64,000 nucleotides of DNA from JAHECW01 sp035464095 (GTDB taxonomy: Bacteria; Acidobacteriota; Thermoanaerobaculia; Thermoanaerobaculales; Sulfomarinibacteraceae): positions 59,906 through 123,905 of the forward strand of contig DATHSO010000150.1 in assembly GCA_035464095.1 (NCBI GenBank). Direction: 5' to 3'. Positions 34,477 through 42,395 of this stretch are shown piece after piece. Under the pieces are notes generated by a model. The model worked only from the letters and a program-made list of their open reading frames with translations, did not search any database and was not told the DNA's origin. Position 1 is the first letter of the stretch; every line of letters starts with the position of its first letter. The position numbers and the translations under genes are program-made.

Positions 34477-35346
34477 TCAGGCCGCCCGCGGACCGACCCC
34501 GGTCACGACCGCGGCGCCGGTCTTGATCTCACCTGCCTCCCAGTCCCTCTCGGAGCCGCGCAGGCTGTGTGGGATCAGGAAGATCCCCATCATCACCACC
34601 CAGCCGATCACCACCGCGGCACGCAGCCGGCGCCCGGTGAGGGCGAGGATCGTGGCCGGCAGCCACGCCAGGAAAGCGACCAGGGTCTTGTTGTCGGTCA
34701 GGTCGTGGCCCAGGGGCCAGCCGGTCCAGTAGGCGTCGAAGGCGTGCTTCTGGACCACGGGGCCCAGGAACAGCCCGCCGACCACCAGCAGCCCCATGGC
34801 GAGGACCACCGTGCGGCGGGGGTCCGGGGTCGACGACCGAAGGGCCTCGAGCAGCGCCCCGGTCGCCAGCAGCATGCTCGAGAACATGGCGAGGATGTGG
34901 GGAATGAGCACCCCGGCAGGAACGTCGGCGCGGAACCTGGCGACCGGCGGCTCGCCGGCCGGGACCGCCAGCGTCGCGCCGTCGCCGGCGGCGAGCAGGA
35001 GTCGATACTCCACCTTGCCGGCCGGCGGCTGGTGGGGCACCTCGGCGCGGAGCCGGCCGTCGGCGCCCCGGCTCATGACCTCCGCCGTCCACGGGTCGTC
35101 GGTGGGGTAACGGCGCCACTCCAGGACCCCTCCGGCGACGCCGGCCGGCACCTCGAGATCGACCTCGAGGCCCCCGGGACCGCCGTGGCTCCGCGGCAGG
35201 GCGTAGCGGAAGGGCTCGACCCCCGCGCCGGAGGCCTCGCCGCGAAGGGGGTAGCTGGGGCCGGTCGTGCGCTGGAAGACCGCGAGCAGGACGGTCAGGA
35301 GAAAGGCCGCGATCCAGAGGGCGACGGTGACGAGCTTCGTGTTCAT
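34477..35346 (-). CDS. Membrane protein with periplasmic beta domain, unknown function
   Basis: 289 residues. One N-terminal helix (LVTVALWIAAFLLTVLLAVF), then about 120 residues with a beta-sandwich look (LEVDLEVPAGVAGGVLEWRR, GKVEYRLLLAAGDGATLAV), then four helices (LIPHILAMFSSMLLATGALL, VVLAMGLLVVGGLFLGPVVQ, LVAFLAWLPATILALTG, VVIGWVVMMGIFLIPHSL). Conserved-looking His residues (IPHILAMF, QKHAFDAY, GHDLTDNK, IPHSL) hint at metal or heme binding. I do not recognise the family. TAGAAT lies 7 nt before the ATG, so the mRNA is probably leaderless. Confidence 0.75.
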   Translation of the reverse strand: MNTKLVTVALWIAAFLLTVLLAVFQRTTGPSYPLRGEASGAGVEPFRYALPRSHGGPGGLEVDLEVPAGVAGGVLEWRRYPTDDPWTAEVMSRGADGRLRAEVPHQPPAGKVEYRLLLAAGDGATLAVPAGEPPVARFRADVPAGVLIPHILAMFSSMLLATGALLEALRSSTPDPRRTVVLAMGLLVVGGLFLGPVVQKHAFDAYWTGWPLGHDLTDNKTLVAFLAWLPATILALTGRRLRAAVVIGWVVMMGIFLIPHSLRGSERDWEAGEIKTGAAVVTGVGPRAA

Positions 35347-35445
35347 CCGCGGGATTCTACGACAGAATCTCGATTGGTCCCTTCCGGTGGACGAAAAACG
35401 CCCGCGCCGGGCGGCGCGGGCGTCGACGTCCGCGACCGAAGCGGG

Positions 35446-36762
35446 TCAGTCGAGCACGGCCTTGACCATCTCCTCGATGACGCCGGGCTCCACCTCCTCG
35501 AGCTCGTAGGTGACGTTCGCCACCGGCTTGTTGACGGTGATGATCCGCTTGAGCTCGATCGGCGTGCCCTCCACGACCACGTCCGCCGGGGTCGCGTTGA
35601 TGGTCTCCTGGAGGTCCTTGATCTGCTGCTCGCCGTAGCCCATGGCGGGCAGGATCCTGGCCGCGTTGGGGTACTTGTCGTAGGTCTCCTTCAGAGTCCC
35701 CACCGCGTACGGGCGGGCGTCGACGATCTCGGAGGCGCCGGCCTGCTTGGCCGCGAACCAGCCCGCGCCGTAGGTCATGCCGCCGTGGGTCAGGGTCGGG
35801 CCGTCCTCGACCACGAGGGCCCGCTTGCCGGCGATCAGCTCGGGTTGCTCGGCGGTGATCTTGGAGCGGCACTTGATGACCCGGGCCGACGGGTTGGCCC
35901 GGTGGCAGTTGTCGACCACCTCCTCGACCTTGACCGGATCGGCGGTGTCGACCTTGTTGACGATGAGCAGGTTGGAGATCCTGAGGTTGGTCTCGCCCGG
36001 GTAGTAGCTGAGCTCGTGGCCGGCCCGGTGTGGGTCGACCAGGGTGATGTGGAGGTCCGGCTTGTAGAAGGGGGTGTCGTTGTTGCCGCCGTCCCACAGG
36101 ATGACGTCGGCCTCCTTCTCGGCCTCACGGACGATCTTCTCGTAGTCGACGCCGGCGTAGACCACGAAGCCGTTGTCGATGTGGGGCTCGTACTCCTCCC
36201 GCTCCTCGATGGTGCACTGGTGCCGGTCGAGGTCCTCGTAGGTCTCGAAGCGCTGGCAGATCTGCTTGGTGAGGTCGCCGTAGGGCATGGGGTGGCGGAT
36301 CGCCACCACCCGCTTACCGAGCTTCTTGAGGATCCGCGACACGTAGCGGGTGGTCTGGGACTTGCCGACGCCGGTGCGCACGGCGGTGATGGCGATGATC
36401 GGCTTTGACGACGAGATCATCGTCCGGGTCGCCGAGCAGACCCCGAAGTGGGGGCCCCAGCCGATGACCTGGCTCGCCTTGTTCATGACGTAGGTGTGGG
36501 CGACGTCGGAGTACGAGAACCAGACCTCGTCGACCCCGTGCTCGCGGACGACCTCCTCGAGGTCGTCCTCGGGCACGATGGGAATGCCGTCCGGGTAGAG
36601 CGAGCCCGCCAACCCGGCCGGGTAGGTCCGGCCCTCGATGTCGGGGATCTGGGTGGCGGTGAAGGCCACCACCAGGTAGCGCTCGTCGTCCCGGAACAGG
36701 GTGTTGAAGTTGTGGAAGTCCCGACCGGCCGCGCCCATGATGACGACCTTGGTCCTGTCCAT
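35446..36762 (-). CDS. Cyclic 2,3-diphosphoglycerate synthetase homologue (P-loop GTPase-like)
   Basis: 438 residues from ATG 36762, with GAGGAGG 8 nt upstream. It has a Rossmann-like N-terminus (KVVIMGAAGRDFHNFNTLF), a P-loop AITAVRTGVGKSQTTRYVS near residue 135, a Walker B-like VILWDGGNNDTPF and a nucleotide-specificity region LLIVNKVDTADP. This matches the archaeal cDPG synthetase family, whose enzyme cyclises 2,3-DPG with ATP to a thermoprotectant. Bacterial homologues are known as sequences, but their product is generally untested. An isolated upstream region holds a strong hairpin and AT-rich repeats. Confidence 0.88.
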   Translation of the reverse strand: MDRTKVVIMGAAGRDFHNFNTLFRDDERYLVVAFTATQIPDIEGRTYPAGLAGSLYPDGIPIVPEDDLEEVVREHGVDEVWFSYSDVAHTYVMNKASQVIGWGPHFGVCSATRTMISSSKPIIAITAVRTGVGKSQTTRYVSRILKKLGKRVVAIRHPMPYGDLTKQICQRFETYEDLDRHQCTIEEREEYEPHIDNGFVVYAGVDYEKIVREAEKEADVILWDGGNNDTPFYKPDLHITLVDPHRAGHELSYYPGETNLRISNLLIVNKVDTADPVKVEEVVDNCHRANPSARVIKCRSKITAEQPELIAGKRALVVEDGPTLTHGGMTYGAGWFAAKQAGASEIVDARPYAVGTLKETYDKYPNAARILPAMGYGEQQIKDLQETINATPADVVVEGTPIELKRIITVNKPVANVTYELEEVEPGVIEEMVKAVLD

Positions 36763-36844
36763 GGATTGTCCTCCTCGGATCACCACGCCGGCGGTGTCTC
36801 CCTGCCGGCGACCCGCCGGGTAAGGCTGAACCGGCGGGGCGAGC

Positions 36845-36883
36845 GCATTCTACCACCAGCGCTTCGCGCGGGTGGTAGAATGC
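36845..36883. terminator. Strong GC hairpin between guaA and the cDPG synthetase homologue
   Basis: Perfect 13-bp arms GCATTCTACCACC and GGTGGTAGAATGC, with inner GCGC/GCGC pairing around TTC. It lies downstream of guaA on the minus strand, so it may terminate guaA transcription, but no T-run follows. The right arm also contains TAGAAT, a good -10 hexamer reading rightward into no gene. Confidence 0.5.
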
Positions 36884-36891
36884 TAAATTCT

Positions 36892-37003
36892 CAATTATGA
36901 ATTATGAATTATGAATTACATCGCAAGGGCGGCGACGTCTTCGAGAGCAGTTCACAGGATCAGTGCCCGCCATTCATAATTCATAATTCAAAATTCATAA
37001 TTC
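36892..37003. repeat. AT-rich heptamer repeats in inverted orientation
   Basis: ATTATGA is repeated 3.5 times in tandem at about 36893-36919. The complementary TCATAAT-type units fill 36972-37002, giving a large AT-rich palindrome around a GC-rich 50-nt core. It is strikingly AT-rich for this genome and ends 6 nt before the guaA stop. Confidence 0.75.
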
Positions 37004-37008
37004 ACGGG

Positions 37009-38541
37009 TTACTCCCACTCGATGGTGCCGGGGGGCTTGGAGGTGACGTCGTAGACGACCCGGTTGATGCCGGCGACCTCGTTGACCACCCGGCGGGCGA
37101 TGCGGTCGAGGACCTCGGGCGGGAAGCGGAACCAGTCGGCGGTCATGAAGTCGCTGGTGGTCACGGCGCGCACCGCCAGCACCTGGTCGTAGGTGCGGGC
37201 ATCGCCCATGACCCCCACCGAGCGCACCGGGAGCAGCACGCACAGGGCCTGGGCGATCGCGTCGTAGAGGCCGGCGCTCCGGATCTCGTCGATCACGATC
37301 GCGTCGGCCTGCTGCAGGGTCCGGACCTGGTCCCGGCTGACCTCGCCGAGGATCCGCACCGCGAGCCCCGGACCGGGGAAAGGGTGGCGCCAGACGAAGT
37401 CGTGGGGCAGGCCGAGCTCCTCCCCCACCCTGCGGACCTCGTCCTTGAACAGGTCCCTCAGCGGCTCCACCAGCTCGAGGCCGAGCCGCTCGGGCAGCCC
37501 GCCCACGTTGTGGTGGGTCTTGATCACCGCTGCCGTGCCGCGTACCCCCGACGACTCGATGACGTCCGGGTAGAGGGTGCCCTGGGCCAGGTAGGCGGCG
37601 TCGGGGAAGCGCCGGGCCTCGGCCTCGAAGACCTCGATGAACTCGCGGCCGATGATGCGCCGCTTCTGCTCGGGGTCGGCGACCCCGGCGAGGGCGTCGA
37701 AGAAGCGGTCGGCGGCGTCCACCAGGTCGAGCTCGATGCCGACCTCGGCGAAGCGGGCCATGACCGCCGCCGCCTCGTTCTGGCGGAGCACCCCGGTGTC
37801 GACGAAGATCGGCACCACCCGGCCGCCGATCGCCTCCCGCAGCAGCAGGGCGGTCACCGACGAGTCGACCCCGCCCGACACGGCGCAGATCACCCGGCCC
37901 GATGGAATCCGGCGCCGCAGGTCGGCCACCAGCTCGTGGCGGATGGCGGCCGGGTTCCAGTCCCGGCGGGCGCCGGCGAGGTGGATGAAGCGCTCGAGCA
38001 TGGTGGTCCCGTGGGGGGTGTGGCGGACCTCGGGGTGGAACTGCAGGCCGATGAGCCCCCGCTCCCGGTGAACCATGGCCGCCACCGGCGAGTTGGAGGT
38101 CCGGCCCACCGCCTCGAATCCGTCGGGCAGCCGGATGACGTGGTCGCCGTGGCTCATCCACACGGTCTGCGATGCCGGCGTGCCCCTCAGGATCGAGCCG
38201 TCGTGGGTGACCTCGAGCTCGGCGAGGCCGTACTCCCGGCGGTTGGAGGCCGCCACCTCGCCGCCCAGGTCCCGGGCCATCAGCTGCATGCCGTAGCAGA
38301 TGCCGAGCACCGGCACCCCGAGCCCGAAGACCGCCGGGTCGACCTGGAGGGCGCCGGGCTCGGTGACGCTGGCGGGGCCGCCGGAGAGGACCACCGCGAT
38401 CGGCTCGGCAGCACGCACCTCGTCGCCCGGAAGGTCGCCGCGCTCGATGACCGTCTTGACGCCGAGCTCCCGCAGCCGGCGAGCGATGAGCTGGGTGTAC
38501 TGGGAGCCGAAGTCGAGGATCAGGATGGTCTCGTGCCGCAT
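37009..38541 (-). CDS. guaA: GMP synthase (glutamine-hydrolysing)
   Basis: 510 residues from ATG 38541, with GGAG 6 nt upstream. The class I glutaminase part has the nucleophile Cys in LGICYGMQLM and the His-Glu dyad region QFHPEVRHTPHG. The ATP-pyrophosphatase part has the P-loop ICAVSGGVDSSVTALLL. The C-terminal dimerisation domain ends GTIEWE. It converts XMP to GMP. A weak -10 (TATGCT, 38575-38570) lies upstream at the border of a large palindromic repeat. Confidence 0.97.
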   Translation of the reverse strand: MRHETILILDFGSQYTQLIARRLRELGVKTVIERGDLPGDEVRAAEPIAVVLSGGPASVTEPGALQVDPAVFGLGVPVLGICYGMQLMARDLGGEVAASNRREYGLAELEVTHDGSILRGTPASQTVWMSHGDHVIRLPDGFEAVGRTSNSPVAAMVHRERGLIGLQFHPEVRHTPHGTTMLERFIHLAGARRDWNPAAIRHELVADLRRRIPSGRVICAVSGGVDSSVTALLLREAIGGRVVPIFVDTGVLRQNEAAAVMARFAEVGIELDLVDAADRFFDALAGVADPEQKRRIIGREFIEVFEAEARRFPDAAYLAQGTLYPDVIESSGVRGTAAVIKTHHNVGGLPERLGLELVEPLRDLFKDEVRRVGEELGLPHDFVWRHPFPGPGLAVRILGEVSRDQVRTLQQADAIVIDEIRSAGLYDAIAQALCVLLPVRSVGVMGDARTYDQVLAVRAVTTSDFMTADWFRFPPEVLDRIARRVVNEVAGINRVVYDVTSKPPGTIEWE

Positions 38542-38610
38542 GGGCGCTCCGTTTCGCGTGCTCCGGCGGAGCATAGCAGAGGCCCCCGGGACCGGAGCGT
38601 CGTGGGTTTT

Positions 38611-39216
38611 AACCGCGAAGACGCAAAGATCGCGAAGCCATCGCAGACATCGCATTGTTAACGCAGAGGCGCAGAGACATCGCAGACATCACAGCTCAAC
38701 GCAAAGGCGCCAAGGCGCAAAGACGCAAAGACATCGCAGCCATCGCAGGGAGTGTGGGCGGCGGAGTCGGCGGCGGTTCGGAACCGCCGCCACCGCGACG
38801 GCGTGCGTCCGATCCGAACACGGGTGTTCGTCCCGGCCGCATGCCGTCCCGGCCCGCTGTGCTCGGAGCACAGCGGCTCCGCCTCGGTGACACGTTGCCT
38901 TCACGTCATGCCGAGTCGGGCGTCCCGGGCCTGTCGAATCCTCGGGGAGCCCTCGGAGATCGACCTTCGGGGAATGCCAACCCGGACCTCAGTGCCGCAC
39001 CGTCGGGCCTCACTCCGGACCGCGGGAGAGCGACGCACCGTCGACCGTCAGACCCGCACGCTCCCGAGCTGCGATGCCCTCGGCACCACTGCGTAGGTCT
39101 GCGATGGGCCAGAAATGCGATGGTGCGATGGCTCTGCGGCTCTGAGCCTCTGCGTTGAAAATGCGATGTGCGCGATGACCTTGTGATGTCTTCGCGTTCT
39201 CCGCGTCTTCGCGGTT
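38611..39216. repeat. 606-bp composite palindromic element, copy 1
   Basis: Gene-free gap between guaA and rex. The left arm starts AACCGCGAAGACGCAAAG and runs into ATCGCA triplet-spaced units and AACGCAGAGGCGCAGAG. The right arm is the reverse complement of the same series, ending CGTCTTCGCGGTT. The ~330-bp core holds an 11-bp-arm hairpin (GGCGGCGGTTC...GAACCGCCGCC, 38769-38791) and unrelated sequence. No open frame in it looks real. The same design, with another core, lies at 48484. Confidence 0.75.
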
Positions 39217-39246
39217 CAACCCCGACACCGCCCCGCCGCCCCCAGA

Positions 39247-39275
39247 TTGCGCAATCCGGGGCAACGCGCTAAGAT
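39247..39275 (+). promoter_or_regulatory. Probable rex promoter
   Basis: TTGCGC, a 17-nt spacer and TAAGAT. The predicted start of transcription (about 39282) falls inside the Rex operator and at a GTG that opens a five-codon ORF. Confidence 0.5.
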
Positions 39276-39280
39276 CGCGC

Positions 39281-39298
39281 TTGTGAAATCGGACACAT
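39281..39298. promoter_or_regulatory. Rex operator upstream of rex
   Basis: TTGTGAAATCGGACACAT fits the Rex consensus TTGTGA(N6-8)TCACAA in both half-sites (TTGTG, CACA). It lies just downstream of the -10 box, as expected for a repressor blocking its own gene under high NAD+/NADH. Confidence 0.65.
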
Positions 39299-39300
39299 GA
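39283..39300 (+). CDS. Possible leaderless 5-codon ORF, first of a coupled chain to rex
   Basis: GTG 7 nt after the -10 box codes MKSDT and a TGA. The TGA overlaps the ATG of the next small ORF (ATGA). It lies inside the Rex operator. Support is positional. Confidence 0.3.
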   Translation: MKSDT

Positions 39301-39350
39301 TCGGCCGATGCAGGAACCGTCGGCCGCGGAGTGTCCTGGAGTGGCCATGA
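39297..39350 (+). CDS. Possible 17-residue Arg-rich leader peptide coupled to rex
   Basis: Codes MIGRCRNRRPRSVLEWP. It begins at an ATG overlapping the stop of the first small ORF and ends in a TGA overlapping the rex ATG. Six of its 17 residues are Arg. It could couple or tune rex translation. Coding status is unproven. Confidence 0.35.
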   Translation: MIGRCRNRRPRSVLEWP

Positions 39351-39997
39351 CCGCATACAAACGGCACATCGACAACTCGGCGATCTCGGACCTCACGGTG
39401 GCCCGGCTCTCGGTCTACCTCCGGTGCATGGACCGGCTGCTGGAGCTCGGCGTCGACACCGTCTCGAGCCAGGCGCTGGCGGACCGCTTCGGCCTCAACT
39501 CGGCCCAGATCCGCAAGGACCTGGCCTACTTCGGCGAGTTCGGGGTGCGCGGGGTGGGCTACAACGTGCGCGAGCTCCGGCAGTACGTGGTCGAGATCCT
39601 GGGCCTCGACCGGGAGCGGCGGCTGATCATCGTCGGGGCCGGCAACCTCGGCACCGCCCTCTGCCACTACTCGGGCTTCTCGGGCGGCAACTTCCTGGTG
39701 GTGGCCATCCTGGACTCGGACCCGAGCCGGATCGGCGACCCGACCCCGGCCGGCCTCCTGGTCGAGGACGCGGCCCGCCTCGGCGAGATCGTGGCCCAGC
39801 GCCAGGTGGAGATCGGCGTCATCACGACGCCGGCATCCGCGGCCCAGGTGGTGGCCGACTCCATGGTCGACGCCGGCCTCAAGGCGATCCTCAACTTCGC
39901 GCCGATCAGGGTCCGCGCCCCCGGGGGCGTGCTGGTCAAGACCGTCGACCTGGGCGTCCACCTCGAGGAGCTCAGCTTCCACCTGACCCACGCCTGA
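39347..39997 (+). CDS. rex: Redox-sensing transcriptional repressor Rex
   Basis: 216 residues from ATG 39347, with GGAG 5 nt upstream; a longer frame from 39308 is less likely. The N-terminal winged helix (ARLSVYLRCMDRLLELG, ALADRFGLNSAQIRKDLAYFGEFG) is followed by a Rossmann domain with the NAD(H) motif IIVGAGNLGTALCHY and the C-terminal domain-swapped helix. Rex senses NADH/NAD+ and represses fermentation and respiration genes. A matching operator lies 49 nt upstream, so autoregulation is likely. It supports an anaerobic or facultative life. Confidence 0.95.
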   Translation: MTAYKRHIDNSAISDLTVARLSVYLRCMDRLLELGVDTVSSQALADRFGLNSAQIRKDLAYFGEFGVRGVGYNVRELRQYVVEILGLDRERRLIIVGAGNLGTALCHYSGFSGGNFLVVAILDSDPSRIGDPTPAGLLVEDAARLGEIVAQRQVEIGVITTPASAAQVVADSMVDAGLKAILNFAPIRVRAPGGVLVKTVDLGVHLEELSFHLTHA

Positions 39998-40012
39998 GCC
40001 GCCGCGCGGAGA

Positions 40013-40041
40013 TTGTCGAAGTCCCAGGGCTCGGTTAGAGT
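40013..40041 (+). promoter_or_regulatory. Leaderless promoter for the Ser/Thr kinase gene
   Basis: TTGTCG, a 17-nt spacer and TAGAGT, then 7 nt to ATG. No Shine-Dalgarno sequence fits between. Confidence 0.55.
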
Positions 40042-40048
40042 TGCCGGG

Positions 40049-41749
40049 ATGGAGACTCCAGAGCGGATTGGCAAGTACGAGGTCCGGTCGCAGATCGCGG
40101 CCGGCGGCTTCGGGGTCATCTTCAAGGGCTGGGACCCCTTCATCAAGCGCCCGGTCGCCATCAAGATGTGCGCCTCCCCCGACGAGGAGGTCCGCCAGCG
40201 CTTCCAGCAGGAGGCCCAGTTCGTCGGCAACCTGGTCCACCGCAACATCACCCTCGTCTTCGACTTCGGGGTCGAGGGCGGGATTCCCTACATCGTCCAG
40301 GAGTTTCTCACCGGCTACGACCTCGACCAGCTGGTCAAGGCCGGGGTCGTGGACGACACCAGGACCGTGACCTCGATCCTCCTCCAGGTCTGCGAGGGCC
40401 TCGACTTCGCCCACCAGCGGGGGATCGTCCACCGCGACATCAAGCCCTCCAACATCCGGGTCCTCGAGGATGGGACCGTCAAGATCATGGACTTCGGCAT
40501 CGCCAAGTCCCTGGAAGGCTCGACCAAGCTCACCCAGACCGGCATCGCCCTCGGCACCGCCGGCTACCTCGCGCCCGAGCAGATCCAGGGCGGGACGGTG
40601 GACCCCCGCACGGACATCTTCGCCCTCGGCGTGGTCGCCTACGAGCTGGTGACCGGGGAGCGCCCGTTTCACGGCACGTCCCTGTCCAACGTCCTCTACC
40701 AGATCCTCAACGACGAGCCGCGGAGGCCGTCCGAGGTCATGCCCGGGATTTCGCCGGAGCTCCAGGACGTGGTCGTGCGCTGCATGGCGAAGGCCCCCGC
40801 CAACCGCTACCAGAGCGCCCGCGAGGTCTTCCAGGCCCTGCGCGCCGTGCCCGGAGCCGGTCCGGACGACGGCGAGTCGACGGTCGAGGCCACCACCGGA
40901 GTGCTCCGGGTGGCGATGGCCAACATGGCGCCGGTCGTCAGCCACGAGGAGCCTCCGACCCGCGACCTCTCGGGCGCCGGGGTCGACGCCGACGCCACCG
41001 TGCAGGTCGACTCGGGAAGCTCGGTGACCGAGCTCTCCCGCTCCCCGGACATCGAGGAGGAGAACAAGGACCGGCGCAATCCCGTGTTCGTGATCTTCCT
41101 GCTCCTGCTCGGGGTAGTGATCGCCGCCGGCGCGGCGCTGTACCTGTCCCGCGACGTGCAGGACCTGGTCTTCGGGCCGGAGGGTGCGCCCTGGCTGCCC
41201 ACCGCCACCCCGACCCCCACCGCCACCGCCACCCCCACCGAGGTGCCGACCCGCACCCCCACCCCGACCGTCACCGAGACGCCGGCGCCCGAGCCCACGC
41301 CGACGCCGGCGCCGGTGACGGTCCGCCTGCACGTGGACCCGCCCGCCTCGGTGACCGTGGACGGCCGTCCCTTCAACGGCGGCGACAAGACCAACGGCGG
41401 CACCATCGCTCTGCTGCCCGGGCCCCACACCTTCACGGTGTCGGTCCCCGACTTCCCCGCCCGCACCTTCACCCGCACCGTCGACCCGGCGACCCGGACC
41501 ATCGTGCTCAACCTGGATCTCGGACTGCTGACGGTGATGATCGACCCCGCGGTCCGCCTGCCGGGTGGCGAGGCCTTCCTGGACGGCGACTCCATCGGCG
41601 CCCTGCCCCTGATCCGTCGCAAGGTGGAGGCCGGGGAGCACGAGCTCGTGGTGAGGTGGCCGGGGGCGGACGCACCGTTCAGGCGGCGCATCACCGTACC
41701 GCCGGCGCCGGCGGAGCTGCGGCTCACAGTGGCGCCGGGGGGGGCGTGA
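40049..41749 (+). CDS. Membrane Ser/Thr protein kinase with PEGA domain
   Basis: 566 residues. The Hanks-type kinase domain (about 8-265) has the Gly-rich loop IAAGGFGVIFKG, the Lys in VAIKM, catalytic HRDIKPSNI, DFG and APE. After an acidic linker, one membrane helix (about 345-368, VFVIFLLLLGVVIAAGAAL) leads to a Thr/Pro-rich stretch (ATPTPTATATPTEVPTRTP) and a PEGA-type beta domain (VTVRLHVDPPASVTVDGRP and a second unit). It should phosphorylate cytoplasmic targets in response to an envelope signal. The phosphatase at 2332 may oppose it. Confidence 0.94.
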   Translation: METPERIGKYEVRSQIAAGGFGVIFKGWDPFIKRPVAIKMCASPDEEVRQRFQQEAQFVGNLVHRNITLVFDFGVEGGIPYIVQEFLTGYDLDQLVKAGVVDDTRTVTSILLQVCEGLDFAHQRGIVHRDIKPSNIRVLEDGTVKIMDFGIAKSLEGSTKLTQTGIALGTAGYLAPEQIQGGTVDPRTDIFALGVVAYELVTGERPFHGTSLSNVLYQILNDEPRRPSEVMPGISPELQDVVVRCMAKAPANRYQSAREVFQALRAVPGAGPDDGESTVEATTGVLRVAMANMAPVVSHEEPPTRDLSGAGVDADATVQVDSGSSVTELSRSPDIEEENKDRRNPVFVIFLLLLGVVIAAGAALYLSRDVQDLVFGPEGAPWLPTATPTPTATATPTEVPTRTPTPTVTETPAPEPTPTPAPVTVRLHVDPPASVTVDGRPFNGGDKTNGGTIALLPGPHTFTVSVPDFPARTFTRTVDPATRTIVLNLDLGLLTVMIDPAVRLPGGEAFLDGDSIGALPLIRRKVEAGEHELVVRWPGADAPFRRRITVPPAPAELRLTVAPGGA

Positions 41750-41779
41750 GTCATCAGTAGTGAGTGGTGAGTGTCGGAC

Positions 41780-41869
41780 GGTGCCAGGTACGGCGACTTG
41801 ACAAACACGCCAAGAACCACGCCACCGCTGCATCGATGACGAGTTTGTCAAGTCGCCGTACCTGGCACC
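41780..41869. mobile_element. 90-bp element with 27-bp perfect inverted repeats (MITE/REP-like)
   Basis: Arms at 41780-41806 and 41843-41869 are exact reverse complements, starting GGTGCCAGGTACGGCGAC. The 36-nt centre is non-coding. It recalls REP/IS200-type or miniature transposable palindromes, but no transposase is nearby. The right arm abuts the remains of a four-helix-bundle gene. The last 18 bases of the window contain GGTGCCAGGTTCGG, 13/14 like the arm tip. Confidence 0.7.
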
Positions 41870-42179
41870 CTCGGAGATCGTCCGATCCACGGGACCGGGG
41901 CACGGGAGGGCCGGGAAGGATCGGGCGTACTACTTCCGCGTCGCCTTCGGCTCCGCGAAGGAGGCCGAGACCCACCTCGGGATTCTGCTCACTGCCGGTG
42001 TTATCGATCGCGGCCAAGCCATTCGCGCCCTCCGGCTCTTCGACGACGTCCGCGCCATGACTTGGAGGCTCCTTCCCCCTCACCCTGAACTTGCGCACCC
42101 GGGACGCTCGTTGTGGGGCCGGCGGCTCGCCGGCCAACGGGTGAACGCACCCGGAGCCGGAGCCGGTGCTGGTCGCTGA
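41870..42179 (+). pseudogene. Broken four-helix-bundle (S23/IVS family) gene
   Basis: The frame reads IVRS, a short replacement, then GKDRAYYFRVAFGSAKEAETHLGILL... FDDVRAMTWRLLPPHPEL, matching the intact copy at 17295. About 40 N-terminal residues are replaced by the 27-bp inverted repeat and about 12 residues after IVRS are missing. The original stop is lost, and the frame runs through the downstream hairpin to TGA 42177. It is a decayed relative of that gene, not a recent duplicate. Confidence 0.75.
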
Positions 42180-42290
42180 CGCCGGTCGCTGACGCTGGCG
42201 CTGGTTGCTGCCCCTGATCGCTGGCGCTGATCGCTGATGCTGATCGCTGATGCTGATCGCTGACAGCTGGTCGCTGTCATCGGGTGCGGG
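42111..42290 (+). repeat. Hairpin identical to that at 17672 plus GCTGATC tandem array
   Basis: TTGTGG and GGCCGGCGGCTCGCCGGCC (42117-42135) repeat the 25 bases found after the intact four-helix-bundle gene. GGTGAACGCACCCGGAGCCG follows, loosely like the GTGAAC unit there. An imperfect array of CGCTGATGCTGAT-type units then spans about 42172-42278. The remaining bases up to the next promoter show nothing else. Confidence 0.7.
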
Positions 42291-42358
42291 CACCCGGCTC
42301 CGCCTTCGGCTTCGCCGTGCCAAGCGGACGCGGACGCGGACGGGGGAAGGCCGGGCAC

Positions 42359-42388
42359 TTGCGGGGATGGCGTGGTCGTCGGTACAGT
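42359..42388 (+). promoter_or_regulatory. Leaderless promoter for the TPR protein gene
   Basis: TTGCGG, an 18-nt spacer and TACAGT, then 7 nt to ATG. Confidence 0.55.
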
Positions 42389-42395
42389 GGTCCGG

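Noticed and set aside
38655..39158. Open frames inside the first large palindrome
   Set aside because: They follow the repeat units (Arg/His/Gln-rich), differ between the two palindromes and lack starts with ribosome sites.
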